Shown here: positions 9,256-18,947 of the stretch, piece after piece
Numbering within the stretch: position 1 is the stretch's first letter
How the letters are laid out: each line of letters opens with the position of its first letter
Origin: Clostridium sp. NkU-1
GTDB lineage: Bacteria; Bacillota_A; Clostridia; Lachnospirales; Lachnospiraceae
NCBI GenBank assembly: GCA_001312405.1
Contig: BBDR01000009.1
Coordinates: 62,001-126,000 of the forward strand
DNA length: 64,000 nt
Direction: 5' to 3'
Program-made: the position numbers and the translations under genes
The notes under the pieces: model-generated
Database searches by the model: none
What the model was told of the DNA's origin: nothing
What the model saw: only the letters and a program-made list of their open reading frames with translations

Positions 9256-9725
9256 TTAAGAATAGAAATTGTTTTTGGAAGCTGATATGAGGTTCGAGTA
9301 CTGGGTGTACTGGCATCTATTAGCTGTTAAAAGGAGCCGGGTATCCTCCTGTGGGGCGTAAGGCTTTAAAAGTACCCAGTTAGAAAGTCCGTAGTCAGCA
9401 ATTCTGACCGCATCCACTTTACCGGTCTTAACCTTACGGACAGAGTTGTTATCGCAGCCATGGATCAGCTTTGCATGGACAGCGCTGACATAAGAACCAG
9501 AATCAGCGGGATATATCGTGCTAAGGGGGGCTAGTATTTGCCGGTGTACTCCACAATGATTCAAGTCTCATCGTATAAGCTTTCGGGAGAGCAGGCCAGC
9601 TCTTTTAGTTCTCTTGCGGTGCGGCGGATTGCAAAAGGCTTTTCCACAATTTCACCCAGAAGTTCCATGACGGTGATCATGGGTTTGCTTTTGGAGACAT
9701 CAATACCAGTGGTGTTTATAAGTAA
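9256..9725 (-). mobile_element. Degraded IS110-family transposase, N-terminal half
   Basis: On the minus strand the segment begins near 9725 with NTTGIDVSKSKPMITVMELL, the start of the DEDD catalytic domain of IS110 transposases, followed by FAIRRTARELKEL. After in-frame stops it continues as HGCDNNSVRKVKTGKVDAVR, IADYGLSNW and PQEDTRLLLTANRCQYTQY, which match the NSLR-KVKTDK-DA-KIA-YGL and TPEEDTR motifs of the family. The C-terminal Ser-containing domain is absent: after about 9255 the sequence no longer fits. Internal stops and the missing half make it inactive. Confidence 0.72.
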
Positions 9726-9958
9726 TCTTCCAATCAGTGATGACAGGTAGTGGGGAGTTACCGTTTGCTCATTGCTGAGTTAATTAGTCTGGTAATGTGA
9801 ACACTCTGGCAATTAGTGGTCTAACCTGCTTAAAACGAACGCTGAAATAAGAGGGAAGTCTGATAATCCTTTTATTAAAGCCCAGGCACAAATGGAAAAA
9901 CATAACCGCATGTTATGTTTGAATCCCAATATTATAAGTAAAGGAGAGGTAGAGAAAA

Positions 9959-12900
9959 ATGAGAAGAAAACATGTGAGAGGCAAGGGAGTATGGAGAGCA
10001 GCCGCATCTATAATGGCGGCAGTGGTCCTTACAACAGCGATCCCTTTAAACCTGCCTGTTTATGGGGAGGAACTGGTAAAGGAACAGGAAAGTCATGAGT
10101 CTGGCAAAGGGGTTAATGATGCAGGTGATGAAAGTAATGGAGAAGAGCTGGTAGAGGAAAAGGAAGCTCAAGAGTCCGAAGAAACGGTTGCTGATTCAGA
10201 GAACGACAGTAAGGAAGAGAATCAGGAGACGGACGAGAAAGACCACAGCGAGTCTGAAGATGACAAGACGGAAGAAAGTCAGGTGGAAGAAAACCAGACG
10301 GAAGAGAGCCAGGCGGAGGAAAGTCAGGAGGAAAAAAGCCAGGAAGAAGAAAGCCAGACAGAAAAAGAGAAAACGGACGAAAATCAGCAAAATGAGAATG
10401 AAACAAAGCCGGAAAATGAAAGACCGGCGTCAGATGACGGCCTGACAGGACATGTGGATGAAGAACAGAGTAAGCCGCTAAATCAGGCTGGATCAGCAAA
10501 GAAGGCTCAGGCTGCTGTATCGGGTGAAGGCTTTGAGGTCAGTGAAAATGGAGTGATTACCGGATATAATGGGACTGACACGGATATAGAGATACCGTCG
10601 AAGATTGATGGGGTAATCATTACAGGAATTGGAGATAATGCTTTCCAGTGGCTTAGTATTGAGATTGAGAAGGTATCAATACCTCATACGATTAAAACAA
10701 TAGGAGACTTTGCTTTTACATATAATGATTATCTGAAAGAGGTTTATTTTTATGGAAAAGCACCTAAGATGGGTAATGCGGTCTTTGATGATAATGAAAT
10801 TACGTTCCATTGCCCAAAGAACCTGGAGGATGAGTATGAGGAGGCATTAGGTGAGTGTTTATTTGGGACTAGCAACGAGCTTTCAAATGACCTTGATCCA
10901 TATGAAGATGATGAAGTCTTATCGGGGCCAGAAGATTACCTGGATGCAGTGATTGATTCATCATCCGAAGGAGTTATTATCAAAGGGTTAAAATCCGGAA
11001 GCAAGGAAACTTCTATTACGATTCCTGAAACCATCAATGGAAAGACTGTTACAAAGATTAAGGCCGGAGCATTTAACAATAATACAAAAATTAAAACGGT
11101 AACCATAGAAGCAGGAATAACTTCCATTGGAGATGGGACATTTAATGGCTGCAGCAGCTGGAGACAATCACACTCCCCGACACCTTGTCCAGTATCGGCA
11201 GTGAGGCTTTTTATAACTGTCAGAAGCTGACCGGTGTAACTTTTCCTGAAAGTCTGAGAGTGATCGGAAGCAACGCTTTCTATCAGTGTCTTGCTCTTGA
11301 ACGTGTTGACCTAAGTCAGACGGAAATCACGGTTATAGCAAAAAAATACATTTGAAAGCTGCCAGGTTTTATCAGATGTGGTATTGCCGGAAGGTCTGGA
11401 GACAATCGAACAGTACGCTTTTTTTCAAATGCAATGCTATTACAGAGATTACCATGCCCCAGAGTCTTAAGAGAATTGGCCAGGGAGCATTCCAGTATGC
11501 CCATTTGACAAAGGTGGATATCCCGGCAGGTGTAGGGCTGATTGGGGACAAAGAATTTGCTGCCGAGGCATTCTGGTGTGACGGACTTAAAGAAATAAAT
11601 GTAAGTGAAGATAATCCGTCCTATGCGGATGTGGAGGGCGTGCTTTACACCAAGGATAAGAAAACATTGCTTTATTATCCCAATGGAAGGGAAGATACTG
11701 TATATAAAATCCCAAAGGGCGTAGAGGAAATCAGCGGATACGCATTTAAGGTTCCTGCAGGGCAGAGACCGGCCAACTGGGATTCCGCCAAAGGCGATAA
11801 TCTGAATACAATCTTATTTCCTGTTACCCTTAAGAAGGTTGGAAACGGAGCGTTTGCCCAGAGGACATTAGACAGTATAACCATTACGCCAAATATAGAA
11901 TGGGGAACCTATGTACTTGACAACTGTAAGGTAAAGACCATTGAAATTGCGGAAGGCGTAACGGAAATCCCAGATAACTTCTTCTATGGTGCAGCCGGAT
12001 TTCAGGAGCTAACCCTTCCCGCATCTTTAAAGCGGATTGGAAACCGTGCTTTTGACAGGTTCCCGCTGGAGAACATTGAACTGCCGGAGGGTCTGGAAGA
12101 AATCGGAGTGGAGGCATTTGAATGCAGCAAGCTGACCGGCATAAAAATTCCCAAAACCGTAAAGACCATTGGAGACCGTGCATTTTATCTTAATAAAAAT
12201 CTTAAAGATGTGGTATTTGAAGAGGGTTCTGCTTTAAAGAATACAGGGGCATTTACGTTCAACTCCTGTTCAAAGCTGGAAACCATAACGCTGCCTTACG
12301 GGGTAGAAGTCATAGACAACGGCTGTTTCAGCAGCTGCGATTCTCTGGAGTATGTGGGAATTCCATCTACGGTAACGACACTGGGAGATTTTGCCTTTTC
12401 AGGAAGCGGCATCCGGACCATGGAATTGACAGACAGCATCCGCTATATGGGAACCGGTGTTTTCCGCAACAGTTTCTTAGAGTATGTAAAGCTGCCGGCA
12501 TCGCTGGAAACCATGGGTACCTGTACTTTTGAATGGTGCCGGGATCTGGAAAAAGTAATTTTCCCGGATAATATGAAGTTAAAAGATCTTCCTTCTGATA
12601 CATTTTTCTACTGCACAAATCTTACCGGCCTCACCTTACCGGCCAGCATTGCCAGGACGGAGCCTTGCTCCCTGTCATACTGTGAAAGTCTGGAAAAAGT
12701 GGAGTATAAAAATAAAAATTTACAAAGGTCCGTGTTTGATTGCTTTGCAATTAATTTAAACAGTTATTTTGGATATGGAGAGTGGGATGAAGGAACAAAC
12801 TATGACTTATACATTCCGGCAGACACCACCATTCTACGAAAAACGGATTTACAGTTAATACAGATATTATAACCCCAGAAGCAGATAAAACGGAGAACCT

Positions 12901-13633
12901 TTACAATGAGGTCATGAATTACACAAATGGATCCAACGGAACAAAGACCAGAAGTGCATCTGCTGCTACGGCGAACTGCGGGTGTGCAGGAGGAAACGGC
13001 ATTTTCAAGTACACAGCGACCATAAGCCTAAATTCAACTATGTTGTTACTCAGGGTCAGGATTCGGGCGGTAAAGACGATAACCAGAATCCTTCAAACCC
13101 TAAGGATAATGAAAACGGGACGAATCCTGGAGATAAGCCTTCTGGAGATAAGCCTTCTAGAAATACATCCTCTGAAAAGTCATCTTCTGAAGACACAATT
13201 TCAAGGACAGGAGCAAATGCAAGCAGCCCTGTTAACGTAACCGGCGGACCTAGTACTACACGTTCTGATGGAAAATCTCCGGCGGCAGGTTCCTGGGCAA
13301 AGGATGGGAAGGGGTGGAAGTTTAACTATACATCTGACCGGACCAGTGCCTGGGTTGGGAATATGTTACCTGGAATGGAGTTTCCGGTTGGTATTATTTT
13401 AACAAAGAAGGCTATATGCTGATCGGCTGGATAGAAGAAAATGGAAGAAAATATTATCTTGACCGGCCGGGAGCGGCTATTCAGGGACAGATGGCCGAAG
13501 GTGGAATCTGCTGGACGGAAAATGGTACTATTTTAATACAATTTCAGACGGAGCCAGAGGTGCTCTGCTTACGGATACCGTGACTCCTGATGGATACAAA
13601 GTGGAAGCGGATGGTTCCTGGAATGGGATATAA
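9959..13633 (+). CDS. Large cell-surface protein with BspA-type leucine-rich repeats and wall-binding repeats (several frameshifts)
   Basis: Spanning the breaks, this is a protein of about 1,220 aa. It begins with a signal peptide (VWRAAASIMAAVVLTTAIPL) and a Glu/Ser/Gln-rich spacer (residues ~38-165) built from degenerate EESQ-type units. BspA/LRR_5 repeats follow from about residue 195 to 960 (pattern LTIPxxIKTIGDxAF; for example KTIGDFAFTYNDYLKEV and KRIGNRAFDRFPLENIELPE). Then come a Pro/Ser/Lys-rich linker and glucan/choline-binding-like repeats (WAKDGKGWKF, GYMLIGWIEENGRKYYL). Indels occur near 11155, 11345, 11420, 12845, 13030, 13380 and 13490, most in A/T runs. AAAGGAGAGG precedes the ATG. 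The likely role is adhesion or surface display. No sortase motif is seen. Confidence 0.82.
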
Positions 13634-13732
13634 TAATGAAAGGACCATACCTCCGTATCTGGAATACTGCCTATTACAGGTAAATAACCAGAACCGTGCC
13701 AGGAGTTTTTTTCTGACAATAGTCATTATGAG

Positions 13733-13784
13733 AAAAAGGACTGAATCTAACAAGAATTACTTGTTAGGTTTGGTCCTTTTTATA
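13733..13784. terminator. Bidirectional terminator between surface protein and nitroreductase
   Basis: Arms AAAAAGGAC (13733-13741) plus CTAACAAG (13747-13754) pair with CTTGTTAG (13760-13767) plus GTCCTTTTT (13773-13781). T-tracts lie on both sides, which suits the convergent genes. Confidence 0.8.
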
Positions 13785-13795
13785 TCCACTGTAAA

Positions 13796-14323
13796 TTAAA
13801 AGTCTTTTCCGTATCCGTTTAACCATGCTCTTTCTTCAAATGGTTTTTTTGTTACACCAGGATTTACTTCGTCTGGAATTCCCAAAGGCATATAGATAGC
13901 TACCGTTAAATCTTCCGGTACGCCAAGAAGCTCTCCCATTTTCTTTGCCTTTTCTCCCTCAATCTGTCCCTCAACCCAGGTAGCTGCATATCCCTTTGCA
14001 TTGATAGCCAAAAGAATGTTTTCAGCTGCGGCAGAGTAATCATGTATGTGATAGGAATTACCCTTATAGGAAATCGTTTCTTTTGACAACAGAAGGATTG
14101 CTGCAGGAGCGGTAAGTGCCCATGAGGCACCATAAATAGCAGCCAGATCATACGCTGTCTTCTGATCGTTTACTGCAATAAAACAGGTTGTCTGCTGATT
14201 GCAGCCGGAGGGAGCAGCTACGCCTGCTTCCAGAATCTCTTTTAAATCGGCATCAGGTACATGATCCGGTTTGAATGTTTTACGATAACTTTTTCTTGTG
14301 AGGATTGCTTCCATTAAGTCCAT
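13796..14323 (-). CDS. Nitroreductase family protein
   Basis: This 175-aa FMN-dependent oxidoreductase opens with MDLMEAILTRKSYRKTFKPD, the family signature in which the Arg-Ser-x-Arg segment binds the FMN phosphate. It continues with EAGVAAPSGCNQQTTCF (the A-PS-x-N-Q motif) and a C-terminal GYAATWVEGQI segment matching the G-TWIG-like flavin loop. The substrate is not predictable from sequence. The gene is short for the family but complete, with an intact frame, and transcribed on its own. A purine-rich Shine-Dalgarno lies ahead of the ATG at 14323. Confidence 0.87.
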   Translation of the reverse strand: MDLMEAILTRKSYRKTFKPDHVPDADLKEILEAGVAAPSGCNQQTTCFIAVNDQKTAYDLAAIYGASWALTAPAAILLLSKETISYKGNSYHIHDYSAAAENILLAINAKGYAATWVEGQIEGEKAKKMGELLGVPEDLTVAIYMPLGIPDEVNPGVTKKPFEERAWLNGYGKDF

Positions 14324-14505
14324 TCTATCAAGTCCTTTCCATCTTCCTATTTTGATTGTGCTTCTATGTAAAGTATATCATATGTTCCTAGGTTTCGCGA
14401 GCATATTATCCTCCTTTTTTTGACGTATTGTGCCATATAGATGAGCAGAACCGGGGTCCGTTCATGATATGAAAGAACCTGGTTGTGGAAGAAAAGGGGT
14501 AAATG

Positions 14506-14562
14506 GTACCCTGACGGTAAGACACAGCTACTTTTTCTATGTCTTACTATCAGGGTACAATT
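14506..14562. terminator. Strong two-part hairpin followed by a T-rich tract
   Basis: GTACCCTGA (14506-14514) and GTAAGACA (14517-14524) pair with TGTCTTAC (14540-14547) and TCAGGGTAC (14550-14558). The T-rich side is on the plus strand, although no plus-strand gene ends here. It may be the remnant of a lost gene or act on the minus-strand lipoprotein transcript. Confidence 0.55.
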
Positions 14563-14604
14563 TATTTTTTATATAATTGATTGTTCAATAAAAAAAGACG
14601 GGAT

Positions 14605-15612
14605 TTATTTTGCGGCCTTTTCGGAATAAACTGTGGTCACAAGGGTTTCATAGGGAACCCGTTCCTTTAGTTGTCCTGATTCCTCCAGAATATTTTCCAG
14701 AAGCTCAAAGCTCTCTTTTTCAAACACGGTATCCTTTTTCCAGGTATCCTGTGCCTTGTAGCGTTCAACAATGGCTGCAATGGTGGCTACGTCGGTTTCC
14801 TTAAATTGGGGCTGGATCACTTTTGCGATTTCTTCCGATGAATGGGAATTTACATATTCCAGACCTTTTTGAATGGCATTGGTGAATTTCTGAATGGTTT
14901 CCGGATTTTTCTCCAGATAGCTTTTCTTTGCACTGTAGGCAGTGTAAGGAACATAACCGGAATCAACGCCAAGAGAAGCCACTACGTGGCCGTTGCCTTC
15001 TTTTTCAAGCCCTGTGGCAAATGGTTCGAACTCCACGGTATAGTCTGCGTCATTGCTGGTAAATGCCGCAGCAGTCAGGCCGAAGTTTATGCTCTGGTCA
15101 ATAGATAAGTCCGTGACAGGGTCAATGCCATTTTTTTTCAGGATATACTCGAATACCATCTGCGGCATTCCCCCGGCTCTTCCGCCCAGTACCTTTTTGC
15201 CTTTTAGATCCGTCCATTTAAAGTCAGGCTGAGAGTTTCTTCCTACAAGAAAGTTTCCGGCTCTCTGGGTCAGCTGGGCGAAGTTGACGGCATAGTCTTT
15301 CGATCCGTTTGCGTAAGTATAGATGCTGGCCTCAGAACCCATAAATCCGATATCAGCATCGCCTGATATCAGAGCAGTCATGACCTTGTCGGCGCCGGCC
15401 CCGTTGACTAAGGTTAAGTTAATGCCTTCATCTTCAAAATATCCCAGTTCAATGGCTGAATACTGGGGAGCGTAGAAGATGGAATGGGCAACTTCATTTA
15501 GTGTGACCGGAGTTAATTCAGATGCCTTTGCTTTTGGGCCGCAGGCAGTCAGGCTAAGTAAAGACGCTCCGGTGAGTATGGCCGCCAGAAGTAAGTGATA
15601 GGCTTTTCTCAT
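14605..15612 (-). CDS. ABC transporter substrate-binding lipoprotein, NMT1/SsuA type
   Basis: This 335-aa lipoprotein has a signal peptide ending in a LSLTAC lipobox. The body belongs to the NMT1/THI5-SsuA periplasmic-binding fold, with TLNEVAHSIFYAPQYSAIEL and GYFEDEGINL near the start (the 'APQY-A-e-GYF--EGL' signature), ALISGDADIGFMGSEA and KGKKVLGGRAGGMPQM further on. Ligands of this family include pyrimidine precursors, sulfonates and aromatic compounds; which applies here cannot be decided. No permease or ATPase gene is nearby, so it is an orphan. A diverged copy of its 3' end lies at 7838-8045. The frame is intact. Confidence 0.88.
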   Translation of the reverse strand: MRKAYHLLLAAILTGASLLSLTACGPKAKASELTPVTLNEVAHSIFYAPQYSAIELGYFEDEGINLTLVNGAGADKVMTALISGDADIGFMGSEASIYTYANGSKDYAVNFAQLTQRAGNFLVGRNSQPDFKWTDLKGKKVLGGRAGGMPQMVFEYILKKNGIDPVTDLSIDQSINFGLTAAAFTSNDADYTVEFEPFATGLEKEGNGHVVASLGVDSGYVPYTAYSAKKSYLEKNPETIQKFTNAIQKGLEYVNSHSSEEIAKVIQPQFKETDVATIAAIVERYKAQDTWKKDTVFEKESFELLENILEESGQLKERVPYETLVTTVYSEKAAK

Positions 15613-16054
15613 AAAATCCTCCTTTGAGAAATCTTAATACTACATTTTATTATGAGAATATGGGAAGGTACTTTGTCTTACAAAATTTTATAATGCCATG
15701 AAAGCAATGAACCAGGCGCTGCAAAGCGGCATTTGGCGAATGTCGCAGGATAATAGACGCTTGTTTCTATAATACCGTGGCCCTGACAGATACATGATAA
15801 AAAAAGAGGTCTTATATGCTTTCTGGCCGTAGTTCTGCAGCTTGTCAGGGAGACAGCCAGCATGAATGCAACCAGGAATAAGGCGATTGTCTTTTTCATA
15901 TGATTCTCCCCTTCTTATTCTCTCCTAGTGGCAATGTATGAGAGGGGCCAGGCTGCAGTTCCGCCCATTTATATATTTCTGTATTTTAGGATGGAATAAG
16001 AAGAGAAACTGTGTTATACTGCTATAGTAAAATTTACAAAACAGGAGAAATTCA
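15613..16054. other. Intergenic region with a lipoprotein signal-peptide fragment
   Basis: This 440-base gap between divergent genes contains a minus-strand ORF (15678-15899) with a good lipoprotein signal peptide and lipobox, followed by unrelated sequence. The right end carries the promoter region and Shine-Dalgarno (CAGGAGAAA, 16042-16050) of the HAD phosphatase gene. Confidence 0.4.
15678..15899 (-). pseudogene. Truncated lipoprotein (signal peptide only)
   Basis: The ORF starts MKKTIALFLVAFMLAVSLTS and Cys21, a textbook lipoprotein signal peptide. The remaining 52 residues (RTTARKHIRPLFLSCICQ onwards) are Cys/Arg/Tyr-rich and show no domain. The gene looks like the 5' end of a solute-binding-type lipoprotein whose body was lost, next to an intact solute-binding gene. 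It could also be a short genuine lipoprotein, which I consider less likely. Confidence 0.4.
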
Positions 16055-16863
16055 ATGGACTATCGGATGATTGTGCTGGATTTGGATGGGACGCTGACCG
16101 ACAGAAATAAGAAGATCACACCCAGGACCAAAGAGGCACTTTTTGAATTAAAACGACAGGCGGAATCATTGTACTGGCTTCCGGACGGCCGACTTATGGG
16201 GTAATGCCCCTTGCCAGAGAATTGGAGCTTCATGAGTCAGGAGGATACATTCTGTCCTTTAACGGAGGGCGAATCATTGACTGCAGAACCGGGGAAACGG
16301 TTTTTGCAAGAGAACTGCCTGTGTCCTCAAATTCCAGAATCATCCGTATGGCAAAGGAGCATGGGGTGAACATCCTTACCTATGAGGATGATCTGATCAT
16401 CACGCCCAATGCCGGGGATGAATATGTGGAAAAGGAATCGACCATCAACAAGCTGGAAGTAAAAGAAATCCAGGATATGGAGGCTTATGTACAGTTTCCG
16501 GTTGTAAAATTCCTGATGCTTGATGAAGGTGACTACCTTGCCATGGTGGAACCAAAGGTAAAGGCGGCCCTGGGGCGTGATTACAGCGTTTACCGTTCAG
16601 AACCCTATTTTCTGGAGATACTTCCTAAAGGAGTTGACAAGGCGGCAAGTCTGGAGCGTTTGCTTATGAAGCTTGGCATGAGCAGGGAGGAGATGATTGC
16701 CTGCGGAGACGGCTACAATGATTTGTCCATGATCCAGTATGCAGGCCTTGGCGTTGCTATGGAAAATGCAGTTCTCCCGGTGAGGCTGGCCGCTGATTAT
16801 GTGACCCTTTCCAATAACGATGACGGAGTGGCTCATGTTATAGAAAAATTTATGCTTTCATGA
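16055..16863 (+). CDS. HAD-superfamily Cof-type phosphatase (one frameshift)
   Basis: Reading across a missing G near 16159, this is a protein of about 269 aa. Motif I is VLDLDGTLTD (the nucleophile and acid aspartates) at the N-terminus, motif II follows as IIVLASGR after the repaired break, motif III includes the Lys of LPKGVDKAASLERLL, and motif IV is ACGDGYNDLSMIQYAG. This is the order of the Cof/YidA class, which dephosphorylates small sugar phosphates or cofactors with Mg2+. The start is ATG 16055 after CAGGAG. A monocistronic layout with YerC downstream is suggested. Confidence 0.87.
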
Positions 16864-16948
16864 TGTCTCCGAAGGGTGGACTTTACAACTTTAGTATGTT
16901 AAAATGCACCTAAGGGTAAAAACAAGAAAAAGGGGATTGATCGATACT

Positions 16949-17252
16949 ATGAATAAAAAGATTAAAACAGATGCGGTAGACCATCTGTTTGAAGCCATTT
17001 TAACCTTGAAATCTTCAGAGGAGTGCTATACTTTTTTTTGAGGATGTATGCACAGTCAATGAACTGTTAAGCTTATCCCAAAGGTATGAGGTGGCAAAGA
17101 TGCTGCGAGAAGGCCGTACTTATCTGGAGATCGCAGAAAAGACGGGGGCGTCCACTGCGACCATCAGCCGTGTGAACCGCTCCTTAAATTATGGAAACGA
17201 TGGATATGATATGGTGTTCAAGCGTTTAGAGGAAGAAAAAAGAGAAGACTGA
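16949..17252 (+). CDS. YerC/YecD-type TrpR-related DNA-binding protein (one frameshift)
   Basis: This small protein of about 100 aa belongs to the TrpR-like YerC/YecD family. The N-terminal helices start MNKKIKTDAVDHLFEAILTL. After an extra T in an eight-T run (17032-17039) the frame continues as FEDVCTVNELLSLSQRYEVA. The helix-turn-helix is TYLEIAEKTGASTATISRVN, followed by RSLNYGNDGYDMVF, the family's closing signature. The regulon is unknown. AAAAAGGGG precedes the ATG and an intrinsic terminator follows directly. Confidence 0.85.
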
Positions 17253-17257
17253 TTAAG

Positions 17258-17297
17258 ACAGGGGACAAGCCGGGAGCCGGTACTTGCCCCTGTTTTT
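17258..17297 (+). terminator. Intrinsic terminator after YerC
   Basis: ACAGGGGaCAAG (17258-17269) pairs with CTTGCCCCTGT (17283-17293), with one bulged A, followed by TTTTT. Confidence 0.8.
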
Positions 17298-17303
17298 CAT
17301 GTA

Positions 17304-17927
17304 TCATTTTTTTTCTTTTTTTACGTTTATTGGTTCGGTTTCTCTTAAATCATCAATAATCTGCTCAATGATCTGCTTCTTTAAATATACATCAAAGGAA
17401 AGCTCGCAGATCCAGGAAAAGAGACGGAGATATTCCAGATCATCTTTTGGCAGCCCTTTATCTTCAAAGGTCTTGCTGGCGTGCTCGTATTTTTGGAGGA
17501 TATCCTCTTTGATACGGTCGATTCCGCCTTCTACCTGGGAGAAAATTTCCCGGTAGATGTCCTCCAAAGGAATCCCATCCGAAGAATTAAAATGCTTTTC
17601 CGTAATGGGGCGGAAAAGCTGCTCAATATCATGAAAAGAGAGCAGATTTTTAAAATAATATATAAATATCAGCAGCAGAATGTGTTCTCTTGAGTATTTC
17701 TTTTTATTAGGAGCCGGAAGAAGGTTGTTCTTGGCATAATTATTGATCATGGTCTTGGTCAGGACCTTGTCCTCAGGATAGCGTTTGGTGTCCTTTAAGT
17801 GTTCATCCATGAAGGTAGTGACCTGATCCATGTACAGATCAATATTTGGAATGGTTTCCGGCGTGATATGGTCTAAGGATTCCAGATGCTTCAGGATGTC
17901 CTGCATTCTTTCGTCGTTGGTCTTCAT
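17304..17927 (-). CDS. DUF1836 domain protein
   Basis: This 207-aa soluble protein matches the DUF1836 family of Firmicutes. An N-terminal helical part contains DKVLTKTMINNYAKNNLLPA, a helix-turn-helix-like element seen in the family, followed by KKKYSREHILLLIFIYYFKN. The function is unknown; a regulatory DNA-binding role is often assumed for the family. The ATG at 17927 (MKTNDERMQDILKHLE) is chosen because it directly follows GGAAAGAGGAAAAC. The upstream in-frame extension (PRGHIFMSKRHGQERGKH) is only the leader repeat being translated. The frame is intact. Confidence 0.8.
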   Translation of the reverse strand: MKTNDERMQDILKHLESLDHITPETIPNIDLYMDQVTTFMDEHLKDTKRYPEDKVLTKTMINNYAKNNLLPAPNKKKYSREHILLLIFIYYFKNLLSFHDIEQLFRPITEKHFNSSDGIPLEDIYREIFSQVEGGIDRIKEDILQKYEHASKTFEDKGLPKDDLEYLRLFSWICELSFDVYLKKQIIEQIIDDLRETEPINVKKEKK

Positions 17928-17930
17928 ATG

Positions 17931-17982
17931 TTTTCCTCTTTCCTGCCCATGCCTTTTGGACATAAAAATATGCCCGCGGGGC
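17931..17982 (-). repeat. SD-ending leader repeat, copy A (upstream of DUF1836 gene)
   Basis: On the minus strand it contains GCGGGCATATTTTTATG, then TCCAAAAGGCATGGGCAGG and AAAGAGGAAAAC, ending at the ribosome binding site of the downstream gene. It shares the core AGCATGGGCAGGAAAGAGGAA with copies at 35290, 37930 and 52048. Confidence 0.7.
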
Positions 17983-18124
17983 GCCGGCCTTCTGCACGGC
18001 GGCGGCCGCACATAAGGGATGATCCCCTTTATTATATCATATTATATAGTATTCAATACCAGATGACAAGGGGTAAAAAGGTATAATGGACTGAATTTTT
18101 TTAAGAACACCTAAAAAAAATTTC

Positions 18125-18152
18125 TTGACTTTTACGGAATGTGTGCTAATCT
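18125..18152 (+). promoter_or_regulatory. Sigma-A-like promoter of the RidA gene
   Basis: TTGACT at 18125-18130 and TAATCT at 18147-18152 are separated by 16 bases, about 40 bases upstream of the start codon. Confidence 0.6.
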
Positions 18153-18191
18153 AGAATTATCAGAGAAATGAGCGAAAGGAGACACATCATT

Positions 18192-18575
18192 ATGAAAAAG
18201 GTATTAGCAACAGAAAAAGCGCCGGCAGCAATCGGCCCATATTCTCAGGGCGTTCGTGGAGGCGATTACGTATTTATATCAGGACAGCTTCCAATTGACC
18301 CTGCTACCGGAGAATTTGCAGGTGAGGATATCGTATCCCAGACAAAGCAGTCATTGACAAACATCAAAGCCATTCTGGAAAGCGAAGGCTTATCCATGGC
18401 CAACGTGGTTAAGACAACTGTTTTATTAAAGAATATCAGTGAGTTTGGAGCAATGAACGAAGTTTATGCATCCTTCTTTGTAGGAGAATGCCCGGCAAGA
18501 GCCGCATTTGAAGTGGCAGCTCTTCCAAAGAATGCTCTGGTTGAAATCGAGGCCATCGCATATTGCGGTAAGTAA
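18192..18575 (+). CDS. ridA: RidA family reactive-intermediate deaminase
   Basis: This 127-aa protein belongs to the RidA/YjgF/UK114 family, which hydrolyses reactive 2-aminoacrylate and related imines made by PLP enzymes. Landmarks are [14 protein letters not shown] at the N-terminus, [17 protein letters not shown], and the active-site Arg in [20 protein letters not shown]. The trimeric family's closing VEIEAIA strand is present. The ATG at 18192 follows AAAGGAG at a good distance. It is monocistronic between its own promoter and a terminator. The frame is intact. Confidence 0.95.
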   Translation: MKKVLATEKAPAAIGPYSQGVRGGDYVFISGQLPIDPATGEFAGEDIVSQTKQSLTNIKAILESEGLSMANVVKTTVLLKNISEFGAMNEVYASFFVGECPARAAFEVAALPKNALVEIEAIAYCGK

Positions 18576-18576
18576 A

Positions 18577-18605
18577 ATACCTACAACAAGTTGCAGGTAT
18601 TTTTC
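18577..18605 (+). terminator. Intrinsic terminator after ridA
   Basis: ATACCTaCAAC (18577-18587) pairs with GTTGcAGGTAT (18590-18600), followed by TTTTT. Confidence 0.8.
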
Positions 18606-18947
18606 CCGCGGGCAGTCGCCAAATGGATATGCAAGCATATCTGCCCGGCTCGCTGCCTCCGCGTGAATAATCGTCAGATCAGTTTCTGAGAGTTTGATTT
18701 AAGGAAACGAAAGCAGGGAGTACAGCACTTTGAGATGCTTGACAGTGTTTCAGAGGGCTTTGCTCTCTTTTTGTATTTCTGTAAACATAAGGCGTATTTC
18801 AAGGGCAGTTGTAGAAATAAAGGGCTTTTTGCGAAAGAAATGGGTTGCATATTGACGGACTTATATTATAATAAATTAGAAAGTCCGATTTTTTTGGCTC
18901 ATCGGAAATCAGGCTTGAAATTACATAGGAAAGCTGGTACTCTAACG
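18606..18947 (+). promoter_or_regulatory. Leader region of folC with palindrome and promoter
   Basis: Near 18609-18650 there is a GC-rich palindromic element (GGCAG...GGATATGC-aa-GCATATC-tGCC). A promoter-like pair, TTGCAT (18845-18850) and TATAAT (18867-18872) with 16 bases between, lies about 75 bases before the chosen folC start. I see no gene in the gap. Confidence 0.5.

Noticed and set aside
10200..10380. CRISPR-like or tandem DNA repeats in the surface-protein gene
   Set aside because: The repeats are degenerate codon-level EESQ units of variable length, not identical repeats with unique spacers.
10113..10499. Pro/Phe-rich minus-strand ORF opposite the surface protein
   Set aside because: It is the antisense of the Glu/Ser/Gln-rich spacer; the low-complexity composition explains the open frame.
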